Notes: a model not told the origin generated them from the sequence alone. DNA of 64,000 nt from Nonomuraea sp. NEAU-A123 (GCF_018603905.1 NZ_JAHFZZ010000014.1:1-64000), one strand, 5' to 3'; positions 33,860 to 43,228 are shown, counted from the stretch's first letter. Numbers and translations: made by a program.

Positions 33860-34030
33860 TGCCGTGGTCTGATCGGGAGGCGATAGCAATGGGAGGAAGC
33901 CGGTGCGAAACCGGCGCGGTCCCGCCACTGTGACCGGGGAGCGAACCCCACGAAGGCCACTGTCCGGCGACGGATGGGAAGGCCGGGGTGAGCGCTGATC
34001 CGGGAGCCAGGAGACTCCTGCCGTCGTGAC
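33860..34030 (+). promoter_or_regulatory. cobalamin riboswitch controlling cobN
   Basis: The region shows a strong P3/P4-type helix (GGTGCGAAACC) followed by GGTCCCGCCACTGTGA and, at 34005-34022, the B12 box AGCCAGGAGACTCCTGCC. It lies directly upstream of the cobN ribosome binding site. With B12 bound, the box would pair away and reduce cobN translation or transcription. Confidence 0.88.
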
Positions 34031-34070
34031 ACCCGCGACCGGGGCGAGGACCCCGAGGGAGGATTGCGCC

Positions 34071-37000
34071 GTGCTCGGCGACAGCCATACCGTCCTGCTG
34101 CTCTCGACTTCCGACACCGACTTGCTGAGCGCTCGTGCCGGCGGTGCCGCCTACCGCCTGGGCAACCCCGCCAGGCTGGCGGCCGAGGATCTGCCCGCCC
34201 TGCTGGAGGGCATCGACCTGGTCGTGGTACGGCTGCTGGGTGGGCGCCGGGCCTGGGAGGAAGGACTCGACCACCTGCTGGCGGGTCCCCGTCCGGTGGT
34301 GGTGCTCGGCGGGGAGCAGGCTCCCGACGCCGAGCTGATGGAGCTGTCCACGGTCAGTGGCGGCGTCTGCGCGGAGGCGCACGCGTACCTGGCGCACGGT
34401 GGGCCCGCCAACCTCACCGAACTGCACGCCTTCCTGTCCGACACCGTTCTGCTGACCGGCCGTGGGTTCGCCCGGCCCGAGCCCACGCCCACCTGGGGCC
34501 GCCTGGAGCGCGGCGCACGGGGGGAGAGCGGGCCGGTGGTCGGCGTGCTCTACTACCGGGCGCATCACGTGGCGGGCAACACCGCGTTCGTCGAGACCCT
34601 GTGCCAGGCCGTCGAGGACGCGGGCGGCCGGGCGCTGCCTGTCTTCTGCTCCTCCCTCCGCACCGCGGAGGCCGGTCTGCTCGACGTCCTGCGTACCGCC
34701 GACGCGCTGGTGGTGACCGTACTGGCCGCGGGCGGCTCCCGCCCGGCCACCGCGGGTGCCGGCGGTGACGACGAGGCGTGGGACGTGGGGGCGCTGGCCG
34801 AGCTGGACGTGCCGATCCTGCAGGGGCTCTGCCTGACGACCAGCAGGCAGGCGTGGGAGGAGAACGACGACGGTCTCTCCCCGCTCGACGCCGCCTCCCA
34901 GGTGGCGATCCCCGAGTTCGACGGCCGGATCATCACGGTGCCGTTCTCGTTCAAGGAGATCGACGAGGACGGGCTGACGGTCTACGTCGCCGACACCGAG
35001 CGGGCCGCCCGGGTCGCCGGTCTCGCCGTACGGCACGGCCTGCTCAGGCACACCCCGCCCGCCGAGCGCCACCTGGTCGTGATGCTGTCGGCCTACCCGA
35101 CCAAGCACTCCAGAGTCGGCAACGCGGTCGGCCTGGACACCCCCGCCAGCACGGTGAGACTGCTCGCCAGACTCGCCGAGGCCGGCTACGACCTGGGGGA
35201 CGGCTTTCCCGGCGTGGCCGAGCAGGACGGCGACGCGCTGATCCACGCGCTGATCGCCGCGGGCGGCCAGGACCAGGACTGGCTGACCGAGGAGCATCTC
35301 GCGGGCAACCCCGTGCGTATCTCAGCGGAGTCCTACGGGCAGTGGTACCGCACACTGCCCGGCGACCTGCGCGCGGACATGGAACGCCATTGGGGCCCGC
35401 CGCCGGGCGAGCTGTTCGTGCACGAGGGCGACATCGTGCTGGCCGCGCTGCGGGCGGGCAACGTGGTGGTGATGGTGCAACCGCCGCGCGGATTCGGCGA
35501 GAACCCCATCGCCATCTACCACGACCCCGACCTGCCGCCGAGCCACCACTACCTGGCCGCCTACCGCTGGCTGTCGAAGGAGTTCGGCGCGCACGCGATG
35601 GTGCACGTGGGCAAGCACGGCAACCTGGAGTGGCTGCCGGGCAAGTCGGCCGGAATGTCCGCCTCGTGCGGCACGGACGCGGCGCTGGGCGATCTGCCGC
35701 TCGTCTACCCGTTCCTGGTGAACGATCCGGGCGAGGGTACGCAGGCCAAGCGGCGGGCGCACGCGGTGCTGGTGGACCACATGGTGCCGCCGATGGCCCG
35801 CGCCGAGACGTACGGCGACATCGCCCGGCTGGAACAGCTCCTCGACGAACACGCCTCGATCGCGGCGATGGACCCGGCCAAACTGCCCGCGATCAGGGCG
35901 CAGATCTGGACGCTCATCCAGGCCGCCCGGCTGGACCACGATCTGGGGTTGGCCGATCGGCCGCACGACACCGAGTTCGACGACTTCATCCTGCACGTGG
36001 ACGGCTGGCTGTGCGAGGTGAAGGACGCGCAGATCCGTGACGGCCTGCACGTGCTCGGCCAGGCGCCCGAGGGACAGGTCCGGGTGGACCTGGTGCTCGC
36101 GATGCTGCGGGCCCGGCAGATGTGGGCGGGCAGGGAGACTCTGCCAGGGTTGCGGGAGGCGCTCGGCCTGGCCGAGGACGGCACGGCGAGCCTGACCAGC
36201 GTGGACGCCGCGGAGGCGACCGCCCGCGCCCTGGTGCAGGCGATGGAGGAACGGGACTGGGCACCGGAAGCGGCGGCGGAGGTCGCGCGCGCGATCCTCA
36301 CGACGGCTGAGGCGGCGGACGCCGGTCGCGTGATCCTCACGACAGCGGAGGAGACCGGCCGCGCGATCCCCGCGACGGCTGAGGCGGAGGAGACCGGCCG
36401 CGCGATCCCCGCGACGGCCGAGGCGGCGCAGGCCGACCACGTGATGGGGCGCCTGGATCTCGTGACGCGCATCCTCACCTTCGCCGCCACCGAGGTCGTT
36501 CCCCGGCTGGCTCGCACCACCGACGAGCTCGACCACCTCCTGCACGCTCTGGACGGCGGGTACGTCCCGGCCGGGCCGAGCGGCTCCCCGCTGCGCGGGC
36601 TCATCAACGTTCTGCCGACGGGGCGCAACTTCTACTCCGTCGATCCGCGCGCGGTGCCCAGCAGGCTCGCCTGGGAGACGGGCCAGGCCATGGCCGATTC
36701 GCTGCTGGAGCGCTACCGCGCCGACACCGGCGAGTGGCCGCGCTCGGTCGGCCTGTCCGTCTGGGGCACCAGCGCCATGCGTACGGCCGGCGACGACGTG
36801 GCCGAGGTGCTGGCCCTGCTCGGCGTCCGCCCCGAATGGGATGAGGCGTCCCGCCGGGTGACCACACTGCAGCCGATCCCGCTCGCCGAACTGGGCCGCC
36901 CCAGAATCGACGTGACCATCCGCATCAGCGGCTTCTTCCGAGACGCCTTCCCGCACGTGGTGAGCATGCTCGACGACGCCGTACGGCTGGCCGCCGGGCT

Positions 37001-37811
37001 GGCCGAACCCGCCGAGGACAACTATGTCCGCGCCCACGTGGCCGCCGACACCGAGGCGCACGGCGACGAGCGCAGGGCCACGATGCGGATCTTCGGCTCC
37101 GCGCCCGGCGCCTACGGGGCCGGGCTGCTGCCGCTGATCGACAGCGGCAACTGGCGCGATGACGCGGACCTGGCCGAGGTGTACGCGGTCTGGGGCGGCT
37201 TCGCCTACGGCCGTGACCTCGACGGCGTCGCCGCCCGGCCCGACATGGAGAGCGCCTATCGCAGGATCGCCGTGGCGGCCAAGAACGTCGACACCCGCGA
37301 GCACGACATAGCCGACTCCGACGACTACTTCCAGTACCACGGTGGCATGGTCGCCACGGTCCGCGCGCTCACCGGGAAGGCGCCGGCGGCCTACGTCGGC
37401 GACAGCACCCGCCCCGACGCCGTACGCACCCGGACCCTGTCCGAGGAGACCTCGCGGATCTTCCGCGCCAGGGTGGTCAACCCGCAGTGGCTGGCCGCGA
37501 TGCGGCGGCACGGTTACAAGGGCGCGTTCGAGCTGGCCGCGACCGTGGACTACCTGTTCGGCTACGACGCCACGACGGGTGTGCTGGCCGACTGGATGTA
37601 CGACAAGCTGACGGAAACCTATGTGCTCGATCCGGAGAACCAGGCGTTCATGGCGAAGTCGAACCCATGGGCGCTGCACGGCATCGCGGAACGCCTGCTG
37701 GAGGCCGCCGAGCGGGGCATGTGGGCGCACCCCGACCCGGAGATCATGGACGGGCTGCGGGAGGTCTACCTCAAGACCGAGGGCGACCTGGAGGACGACA
37801 CCAGCCGCTGA
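34071..37811 (+). CDS. cobN: cobaltochelatase subunit CobN
   Basis: A 1246-residue large subunit of the cobalt-insertion complex, acting with an ATPase chelatase on hydrogenobyrinic acid a,c-diamide. The start is GTG 34071 with GGGAGGA seven bases upstream; the frame open from 34026 lies inside the riboswitch tail. Characteristic segments are AYPTKHSRVGNAVGLDTPAS, HVGKHGNLEWLPGKS and the C-terminal VDYLFGYDATTGV. Near residues 740-790 a run of AILTTAE / AIPATAE repeats interrupts the usual sequence. Expression should fall when B12 is plentiful. Confidence 0.95.
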   Translation: MLGDSHTVLLLSTSDTDLLSARAGGAAYRLGNPARLAAEDLPALLEGIDLVVVRLLGGRRAWEEGLDHLLAGPRPVVVLGGEQAPDAELMELSTVSGGVCAEAHAYLAHGGPANLTELHAFLSDTVLLTGRGFARPEPTPTWGRLERGARGESGPVVGVLYYRAHHVAGNTAFVETLCQAVEDAGGRALPVFCSSLRTAEAGLLDVLRTADALVVTVLAAGGSRPATAGAGGDDEAWDVGALAELDVPILQGLCLTTSRQAWEENDDGLSPLDAASQVAIPEFDGRIITVPFSFKEIDEDGLTVYVADTERAARVAGLAVRHGLLRHTPPAERHLVVMLSAYPTKHSRVGNAVGLDTPASTVRLLARLAEAGYDLGDGFPGVAEQDGDALIHALIAAGGQDQDWLTEEHLAGNPVRISAESYGQWYRTLPGDLRADMERHWGPPPGELFVHEGDIVLAALRAGNVVVMVQPPRGFGENPIAIYHDPDLPPSHHYLAAYRWLSKEFGAHAMVHVGKHGNLEWLPGKSAGMSASCGTDAALGDLPLVYPFLVNDPGEGTQAKRRAHAVLVDHMVPPMARAETYGDIARLEQLLDEHASIAAMDPAKLPAIRAQIWTLIQAARLDHDLGLADRPHDTEFDDFILHVDGWLCEVKDAQIRDGLHVLGQAPEGQVRVDLVLAMLRARQMWAGRETLPGLREALGLAEDGTASLTSVDAAEATARALVQAMEERDWAPEAAAEVARAILTTAEAADAGRVILTTAEETGRAIPATAEAEETGRAIPATAEAAQADHVMGRLDLVTRILTFAATEVVPRLARTTDELDHLLHALDGGYVPAGPSGSPLRGLINVLPTGRNFYSVDPRAVPSRLAWETGQAMADSLLERYRADTGEWPRSVGLSVWGTSAMRTAGDDVAEVLALLGVRPEWDEASRRVTTLQPIPLAELGRPRIDVTIRISGFFRDAFPHVVSMLDDAVRLAAGLAEPAEDNYVRAHVAADTEAHGDERRATMRIFGSAPGAYGAGLLPLIDSGNWRDDADLAEVYAVWGGFAYGRDLDGVAARPDMESAYRRIAVAAKNVDTREHDIADSDDYFQYHGGMVATVRALTGKAPAAYVGDSTRPDAVRTRTLSEETSRIFRARVVNPQWLAAMRRHGYKGAFELAATVDYLFGYDATTGVLADWMYDKLTETYVLDPENQAFMAKSNPWALHGIAERLLEAAERGMWAHPDPEIMDGLREVYLKTEGDLEDDTSR
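36288..36425 (+). repeat. in-frame tandem repeats inside cobN
   Basis: Two 39-nt units (36348-36386 and 36387-36425) differ at one base and encode ETGRAIPATAEAE-like blocks. Two diverged units precede them (R-A-I-L-T-T-A-E and R-V-I-L-T-T-A-E). This is a recent low-complexity expansion in an otherwise conserved protein. Confidence 0.85.
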
Positions 37812-39148
37812 GCCGACGCCGGGCGGCCGGCCCAGTGCAGGTGCAGGTAGGACGCGGTGAGCAGGGGGTCGCCGAACCCGTCGGCGCCGCCCGCCCAGCG
37901 GAAGACCGGTTCGCCGACCGCTTCGACCGCGGTCCGGTCGACCGCGGTCCGGTCGATCTCGACCACGGTCCGGTGGAATTCGTGTCCGCTGAACCGTTCG
38001 CCCGGCTCGGTGAGCAGCGATCGGCGGACGGCCACCGCGTCCCGGTAGCCCAGCGTGAGCCGGTCGCTCATCCGGGCGACGCCGGGCACGCGTCCGCACA
38101 TCCGCTGCCCGTCCAGCTCCCGGCACAGGTACAGCAGCCCGGCGCACTCCGCCGCGATGGGGCCGTCGAAGGCCGCCACCTGCCCGCGCAGCGGCTCGTT
38201 GGCGGACAACTCCGCGGCGTACATCTCGGGGAACCCGCCGCCGATCACCACCGCGCCCGTCCTGGCGGGCAGGGCCTCGTCGCGGAGCGGGTCGAACACG
38301 GCCACCTCGGCCCCCGCCGCCCGCAGCAGCTCGACATGCTCGGCGTAGCCGAACGTGAACGCCGCCCCGCCCGCCACCGCCACCACGGCCCGCTCCGGCC
38401 CACGGGCCGTCACCTCCCCGATCGCCACGGCCGGGTCCCAGGCGGTGCCGGTCAGCGGCGGCGCTGAGCGGGCCAGTCGTACCAGGGCTTCGAGGTCGCA
38501 CGAGCGGGTCACCAGCGCGCCGAGCCGGTCCACCGTGGCCACCGCCTCGGCCGTTCGCTCCGCCGCGGGCACCAGCCCGAGATGCCGGGAGGGCGTGGAG
38601 ACGGCGTCGTCGCGGCGGATCGCGCCCAGCACGCGCACTCCCGCCTCGGCCAGTGCGGCCCGGCACAGCTCCTCGTGCCTGTCGGACCCGACGCGGTTGA
38701 GCACCACCCCGCCCACGCGCACCCGCGGGTCGAACGTGGCGAAACCATGCACGACGGCGGCCACGGACCTGCTCTGCCTGGCCGCGTCCACGACCAGCAC
38801 CACCGGAGCGTCCAGGAGGCGGGCGACGTGCGCGGTCGAGGCGAAGTCCGTTTCTCCCTTGCCGTCGAACAGGCCCATCACACCTTCCACCACCGCGATG
38901 TCACACCCCGCGGCCCCGTGCGCGAACAGCGGCACCACGCGTTCCTCGCCGGTCAGCCACGGGTCGAGGTTGCGCCCCGGCCTGCCGGTGGCGAGCGCGT
39001 GGTAGCCGGGGTCGATGTAGTCGGGCCCCACCTTGTGCGGTGAGACCGCCAGCCCGCGGGCCCGCAACGCCGCCATCAGACCGGTCGCCACCGTCGTCTT
39101 GCCGCTGCCCGACGAGGGCGCCGCGATGACCAGGCGCGGGATTACCAC
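37766..39148 (-). CDS. cobB: cobyrinic/hydrogenobyrinic acid a,c-diamide synthase CobB
   Basis: A 460-residue glutamine-dependent amidase. The N-terminal ATP-binding half has SSGSGKTTVATGL and the VGPDYIDPGYHALATGRP motif. The C-terminal half is a class-I glutamine amidotransferase-like domain with catalytic Cys in AAECAGLLYLC and His-bearing SGHEFHRT. GTG 39148 follows GAAAGG and overlaps the cobO stop. The 3-prime end overlaps cobN (convergent) by 46 bases. A 15-nt perfect direct repeat (37925-37954) encodes DRTAVDRTAV near the C-terminus. Confidence 0.93.
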   Translation of the reverse strand: MVIPRLVIAAPSSGSGKTTVATGLMAALRARGLAVSPHKVGPDYIDPGYHALATGRPGRNLDPWLTGEERVVPLFAHGAAGCDIAVVEGVMGLFDGKGETDFASTAHVARLLDAPVVLVVDAARQSRSVAAVVHGFATFDPRVRVGGVVLNRVGSDRHEELCRAALAEAGVRVLGAIRRDDAVSTPSRHLGLVPAAERTAEAVATVDRLGALVTRSCDLEALVRLARSAPPLTGTAWDPAVAIGEVTARGPERAVVAVAGGAAFTFGYAEHVELLRAAGAEVAVFDPLRDEALPARTGAVVIGGGFPEMYAAELSANEPLRGQVAAFDGPIAAECAGLLYLCRELDGQRMCGRVPGVARMSDRLTLGYRDAVAVRRSLLTEPGERFSGHEFHRTVVEIDRTAVDRTAVEAVGEPVFRWAGGADGFGDPLLTASYLHLHWAGRPASAQRLVSSSRSPSVLR

Positions 39149-39744
39149 TCGATGCCTTTCTGCCCCTTCTGCCCGGCGTCCATGGGATGGCGTACCTTGC
39201 CCATCTCGGTCACCAGATCGGCCGCCTCCAGCAGCCGTCCGGGCGCGTCCCTGCCGGTGATCACCACATGCTGGCTGCCCGGTCTGGTGGTGAGCGCCTC
39301 GAGTACGTCGTCCAGGTCGAGCCAGCCCCACTTCAGCGGGTAGGTGAACTCGTCCAGCACGTAGAAGCGGTAGGTCTCGGCGGCCAGATCGCGCTTGATC
39401 TGCGCCCAGCCCTCGCGTGCGTCGGCGGCGTGGTCCTCCTCCGTGCCGGGCCGCTGGATCCACGACCAGCCCTCGCCCATCTTGTGCCAGGTCACCGGGC
39501 CGCCCTCACCGGTGGCGCCGAGTACGGTGAGAGCCCGTTCCTCGCCGATGCGCCACTTGGCCGACTTCACGAACTGGAACACGCCGATCGGCCAGCCCTG
39601 GTTCCAGGCCCGCAGCGCCATCCCGAAGGCCGCCGTCGACTTCCCCTTGCCGGGGCCGGTGTGGACCATGAGCAACGGCCTGGTGCGGCGTTGCCGCGTG
39701 GTGAGGCCGTCGTCGGGGACGACCTCGGGCCTGCCCTGCGGCAT
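39142..39744 (-). CDS. cobO: corrinoid adenosyltransferase CobO
   Basis: A 200-residue ATP:cob(I)alamin adenosyltransferase that attaches the 5-deoxyadenosyl group. The ATP loop is TGPGKGKSTAAFG, and MGEGWSW and LDEFTYPLKWGWL are CobA/CobO-family signatures. ATG 39744 with AGGAAGG upstream is preferred over a GTG 24 bases upstream. It lies between the AAA-VWA chelatase and cobB with minimal spacing. Confidence 0.93.
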   Translation of the reverse strand: MPQGRPEVVPDDGLTTRQRRTRPLLMVHTGPGKGKSTAAFGMALRAWNQGWPIGVFQFVKSAKWRIGEERALTVLGATGEGGPVTWHKMGEGWSWIQRPGTEEDHAADAREGWAQIKRDLAAETYRFYVLDEFTYPLKWGWLDLDDVLEALTTRPGSQHVVITGRDAPGRLLEAADLVTEMGKVRHPMDAGQKGQKGIEW

Positions 39745-39745
39745 G

Positions 39746-41914
39746 TCAGACCGCCTTCCTGTAGTCACGTACGACCGAGCCGAGGTCGGACAGCGAGTCG
39801 AGCGAGATGACCGGCGCCCGCAGCCGGAGCGCCAGCTTGACGGCCAGACCGAGCCGGACCGGGCCGCTCTCGCAGTCGACGACCACGCTCGCCGTACCGC
39901 CGAGCAGGGCCGCGGCCCGGTCCACGTCTCCGCCCGAGGTAGCGCGGCCGTCGGTCACCACCACCAGCAGCGGACGCCGCGCGGGGTCGCGCAACCGCTC
40001 GACACGCAGCACTTCCGCCGCGCGCGCCAGCCCGGCCGCCAGCGGAGTGCGGCCCCCGGTGGGCAGCGCGCGGAGCCTGGCGGCGCCCGCCTCGACCGAC
40101 GAGGTCGGCGGCAGTGCCAGCTCGGCGGTGGCGCCCCTGAACGTGACCAGGCCGATCTTGTCCCGCCGCTGGTAGGCGTCGAGCAGCAGGCTCAGCACGG
40201 CGGTCTTGACCGCGGTCATCCGCTTGCGGGCGGCCATCGAGCCGCTCGCGTCCACCACGAACAGCACGAGGTTGCCCTCCCTGCCCTCGCGCACGACCTC
40301 GCGCAGGTCGCCCTCGCGGAGCAGCAGGCCGGGTCCTGTGCGCCCGCGTTCCTTCTGGTACGGAGCCGCGGCCAGCACGGTCGCCGCCAGGTGGAGGTCG
40401 CGGACCCGCCCGGCGGGCGGGCGCGAGCCGGTGGCGCGGCCCTGCGACGTCCGCGCCCGCGACCGCCGTCCCGCCGCGCCCTCGCCCAGCCCCGGCACTT
40501 TCAACAGCGGCACCCGGTACGGCTCCGCGACCACCGCCACCTGGCCGCCTCCCGGCGTCGCCGCTGAGGATGCCGGAGCCTCGGGCCCGTCCTGGCCGGG
40601 GCCTCCCTGCCGTTCCGAATCCGCCGGATCGTCCCTGCGCGAGCCCGCCGCCTCTTGGGGGCGTGAACCCGCCAGGCTCTCCGGACTCCCGGGGTTCCCC
40701 GCCGGGCCGCCGGGCACGGCGTCTCCCGAACCGCCGTCCGGCCGGTGAGGGCCGGAGGCCGCGGAATCGCCGGCACCATCGGGATGGTCGGGACCTCCGG
40801 GATCGCCAAGGCCGTCGGCACCACCGGCACCTCCGGGATCGCCGGGATCGCCACGGCGGTCGGCGCCTCCGGGACCGTCGGGGTCGTCGGGGTGTTCGTC
40901 CTCTCCCGTCCGGGCCAGCAGGTCCTCCAGCAGCGACTCGTCCAGCCCGGGCGCGTCGAACGGGTCACGCCGCCGCCGGTGCGGCAGCGACAGGCGGGCG
41001 GCGGCCCGCACGTCCTCGGTCGTCACGACGTCCCTCCCCTGCCATGCGGCATGCGCGATGGCGGCGTTGGCCGTGACCAGGTCGGCGCGGAGCCCGTCCA
41101 CCTCGAACGCGGCGCACACCGTGGCGATCTGCGTGAGCCGGGCGTCGGGCAGCCGCACCGCGGGCACCCTGGCCCTGGCCTGCGCGATCCGGCCGGCCAG
41201 GGCCGACTCCTCCGCCGTCCACCGGGCGGCGAAGGCGCCGGGATCGGCGTCGAAGGCCAGGCGCCGCCGTACCACCTCGGCCCGTTCGCCGGGGTCGCGG
41301 GACGCCTTCACCTCCACCGTCAGGCCGAACCGGTCGAGGAGCTGCGGCCGTAGCTCGCCCTCCTCCGGGTTCATGGTGCCGACCAGGAGGAACCGGGCCG
41401 CGTGTCGTACCGACACCGACTCGCGCTCGACGTAGCAGATCCCGAGGGCGGCCGCGTCCAGCAGCAGGTCCACCAGGTGGTCGTGGAGCAGGTTCACCTC
41501 GTCCACGTACAGGACGCCGCGGTGCGCGGCGGCCAGCAGGCCGGGCTCGAACGCCTTCACGCCCTCGGTCAGCGCCCGCTCCACGTCGAGCGAGCCGGCC
41601 AGCCGGTCCTCGGAGGCGCCGACGGGCAGCTCCACCAGCGCGGCGGGGCGGCGTAGCCACTGCTCGCCAGGTTCGTGCGGCCCGTCGGGGCACTCGTCGC
41701 CCGGCGCGGCGGGATCGCAGGCGAAGCGGCAGCCCGCCACGACGTCCACGGGCGGGAGCTGGGCGGCCAGCGCGCGGACGATGGTGGACTTGGCGGTGCC
41801 CTTCTCGCCGCGTACGAGCACGCCGCCCACGCGCGGTGAGACGGCGTTGAGCACCAGCGCCAGCTTCAGGTCCGCGAGCCCGACGACGGCACTGAACGGG
41901 TAGGTGACGATCAA
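39746..41914 (-). CDS. AAA-VWA fused chelatase (ChlI/ChlD-type cobaltochelatase subunit)
   Basis: A 722-residue fusion of the ATPase and von Willebrand A subunits of metal chelatases. The AAA+ half (about 1-330) has Walker A GEKGTAKST, Walker B GVLYVDEVNLL and sensor PQLLDRFGL. The VWA half (about 550-722) has the MIDAS DASGSMAARKRM. Between them is a Gly/Pro/Asp-rich linker of about 130 residues. The start is TTG 41914 after GGAAGG, its TGA-overlap (TTGA) coupling it to the preceding gene. In actinobacteria this protein replaces CobS/CobT and pairs with CobN. Confidence 0.9.
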   Translation of the reverse strand: MIVTYPFSAVVGLADLKLALVLNAVSPRVGGVLVRGEKGTAKSTIVRALAAQLPPVDVVAGCRFACDPAAPGDECPDGPHEPGEQWLRRPAALVELPVGASEDRLAGSLDVERALTEGVKAFEPGLLAAAHRGVLYVDEVNLLHDHLVDLLLDAAALGICYVERESVSVRHAARFLLVGTMNPEEGELRPQLLDRFGLTVEVKASRDPGERAEVVRRRLAFDADPGAFAARWTAEESALAGRIAQARARVPAVRLPDARLTQIATVCAAFEVDGLRADLVTANAAIAHAAWQGRDVVTTEDVRAAARLSLPHRRRRDPFDAPGLDESLLEDLLARTGEDEHPDDPDGPGGADRRGDPGDPGGAGGADGLGDPGGPDHPDGAGDSAASGPHRPDGGSGDAVPGGPAGNPGSPESLAGSRPQEAAGSRRDDPADSERQGGPGQDGPEAPASSAATPGGGQVAVVAEPYRVPLLKVPGLGEGAAGRRSRARTSQGRATGSRPPAGRVRDLHLAATVLAAAPYQKERGRTGPGLLLREGDLREVVREGREGNLVLFVVDASGSMAARKRMTAVKTAVLSLLLDAYQRRDKIGLVTFRGATAELALPPTSSVEAGAARLRALPTGGRTPLAAGLARAAEVLRVERLRDPARRPLLVVVTDGRATSGGDVDRAAALLGGTASVVVDCESGPVRLGLAVKLALRLRAPVISLDSLSDLGSVVRDYRKAV
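40490..40905 (-). repeat. collagen-like linker encoded in the chelatase gene
   Basis: The linker repeats GDPGG, PDGPGG and GGADGLGDPGG-like units, with few hydrophobic residues. It resembles short collagen-like or disordered linkers and separates the ATPase from the MIDAS domain. Confidence 0.65.
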
Positions 41915-42465
41915 AGGGTGGCCTTCCGGTTGACATGCGCGACGCGCCAGCCGCCGCGCGTGCTGGACAGTTCGGTGGTGGACAGCGGCGCCAGATCGAA
42001 GCGGGTGGCGGCCAGCGGGTTCAGCCCGAGCGCGTGGCCGAGGACGGCCCTGATCACCCCCACGTCGCAGATCACGATGGTGGGGGAGCGGCGTTCCGCG
42101 TCGAGCCAGGCCGCGACGCGTGCCGCCAGCGCGGCCAGGCTCTCCCCGCCGTGGGGCGCGGCGTGCGGGTCGGCGAGCCAGCTCGCCAGGGCGTCCGGCT
42201 CGGTCTCCGCGACCTTCGCGTACGGCAGGCCGCTCCAGCCGCCGTGATCGGCCTCCGCGAGAGCCTGGACCACCGACGGCCGCAGTCCCATGGCGGCGGC
42301 GGTCTGGCCGGCGGCCCTGGCCGGGGCCACCAGCGCGGGACCCGTCCAGGACCTCGCCCTGGCCAGGGCCGCGGCTCTGGCCAGGCTCGACGGGTCGGCG
42401 TTCTCGTCCATGGGGAAGCAGGCCGACCGTGTTCCCGGCGTGCCGGCCTGCCGTACGAACAGCAC
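41911..42465 (-). CDS. histidine-phosphatase-fold protein lacking catalytic histidines
   Basis: A 184-residue protein of the phosphoglycerate mutase-like fold, in the place of CobC-type phosphatases. The usual R-H-G at the N-terminus reads LFVRQAG (Gln6 in place of His), and the usual second His in S-H-G-G-V-I-R reads I-C-D-V-G-V-I-R (Asp134). The supporting R50 and E71 seem kept, with GGW after E71. It may therefore be a scaffold or allosteric protein rather than a phosphatase. The start is GTG 42465. It overlaps the chelatase gene by 4 bases and follows cbtA. Confidence 0.72.
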   Translation of the reverse strand: MLFVRQAGTPGTRSACFPMDENADPSSLARAAALARARSWTGPALVAPARAAGQTAAAMGLRPSVVQALAEADHGGWSGLPYAKVAETEPDALASWLADPHAAPHGGESLAALAARVAAWLDAERRSPTIVICDVGVIRAVLGHALGLNPLAATRFDLAPLSTTELSSTRGGWRVAHVNRKATL

Positions 42466-42470
42466 CTCTC

Positions 42471-43220
42471 TCAGCTCGGCGCGGGCACCGCGACGGGAAC
42501 CGCGGCCGGGCGGCGGGCCGCTCGATCGCAGGCCCAGCCGAAGAGCACGCCGAACGCGGTCCAGAAGACCAGTTGCGTACCCAGCGACGCGAGCCTGAAC
42601 TCCCACAGCAGGGTCGCGGGGAAGTTCGCGGGCACCTCGTCGACTCCGGGCAGCAGCGCCCAGGCGGCGATCACCGGCACCAGGAACGTCACCACCGTGA
42701 CGATCCAGCGTGCCCACGGCCCGCCCTGCATCCGCCGCGCGGTCGCCACCGCGATCGCGGTCGAGGCCAGCCCGACCCCGATCATGATCACGTAGAGCAG
42801 GGTGCGGCTGTTGATCGTGTCCGGATCGCCGACCGCTGGTGGATTGGCGGGATATTTCAGGAACGGAAGGAGAATGATGGCCACGAAGGCGGTGGCGGCG
42901 GCGGCCAGCGCCAGCCCGCCCTCGGAGCGAGGGCCGACCCGCCCCCTCAACCCCGCGAACACCAGGGCGAACACTCCGCCCACGGCCACCCCGTACAGCC
43001 CGGTGGCCAGGAACAGCCCGGCTTTCTGACCGGGTCTGCTGACCACCGCCTCCTCTCCATGATCGTGACCGGCTGCCTCGGCGGCAGGCGGCTGGGCGGC
43101 TTCCTCCAGGGCGATCGCGCTGTCCACACTCGGCTCACCGAAGGCGAACGCGAAACCACCGGCGATCAGTCCGGCCAGCAGGCCCAGAAGCAGCCCTCTG
43201 ACCAGCAGGGTGCGTACCAC
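42471..43220 (-). CDS. cbtA: cobalt transporter subunit CbtA
   Basis: A 249-residue inner-membrane protein with five or six helices; LLVRGLLLGLLAGLIAGGFAFAFGEP at the N-terminus and the His/Asp-rich loop AGHDHGEE are typical of CbtA. CbtA with CbtB forms a presumed cobalt uptake system whose genes are commonly B12-riboswitch controlled. GTG 43220 follows AGGCGGCGAG; GTG 43238 overlaps the cbtB stop and is a second choice. Confidence 0.88.
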   Translation of the reverse strand: MVRTLLVRGLLLGLLAGLIAGGFAFAFGEPSVDSAIALEEAAQPPAAEAAGHDHGEEAVVSRPGQKAGLFLATGLYGVAVGGVFALVFAGLRGRVGPRSEGGLALAAAATAFVAIILLPFLKYPANPPAVGDPDTINSRTLLYVIMIGVGLASTAIAVATARRMQGGPWARWIVTVVTFLVPVIAAWALLPGVDEVPANFPATLLWEFRLASLGTQLVFWTAFGVLFGWACDRAARRPAAVPVAVPAPS

Positions 43221-43228
43221 CTCGCCGC

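Noticed and set aside
35322..38666. A 1114-codon open frame antisense to cobN
   Set aside because: It is the high-GC mirror of cobN: composition-driven, with no ribosome binding site or family motif. cobN itself is conserved throughout.
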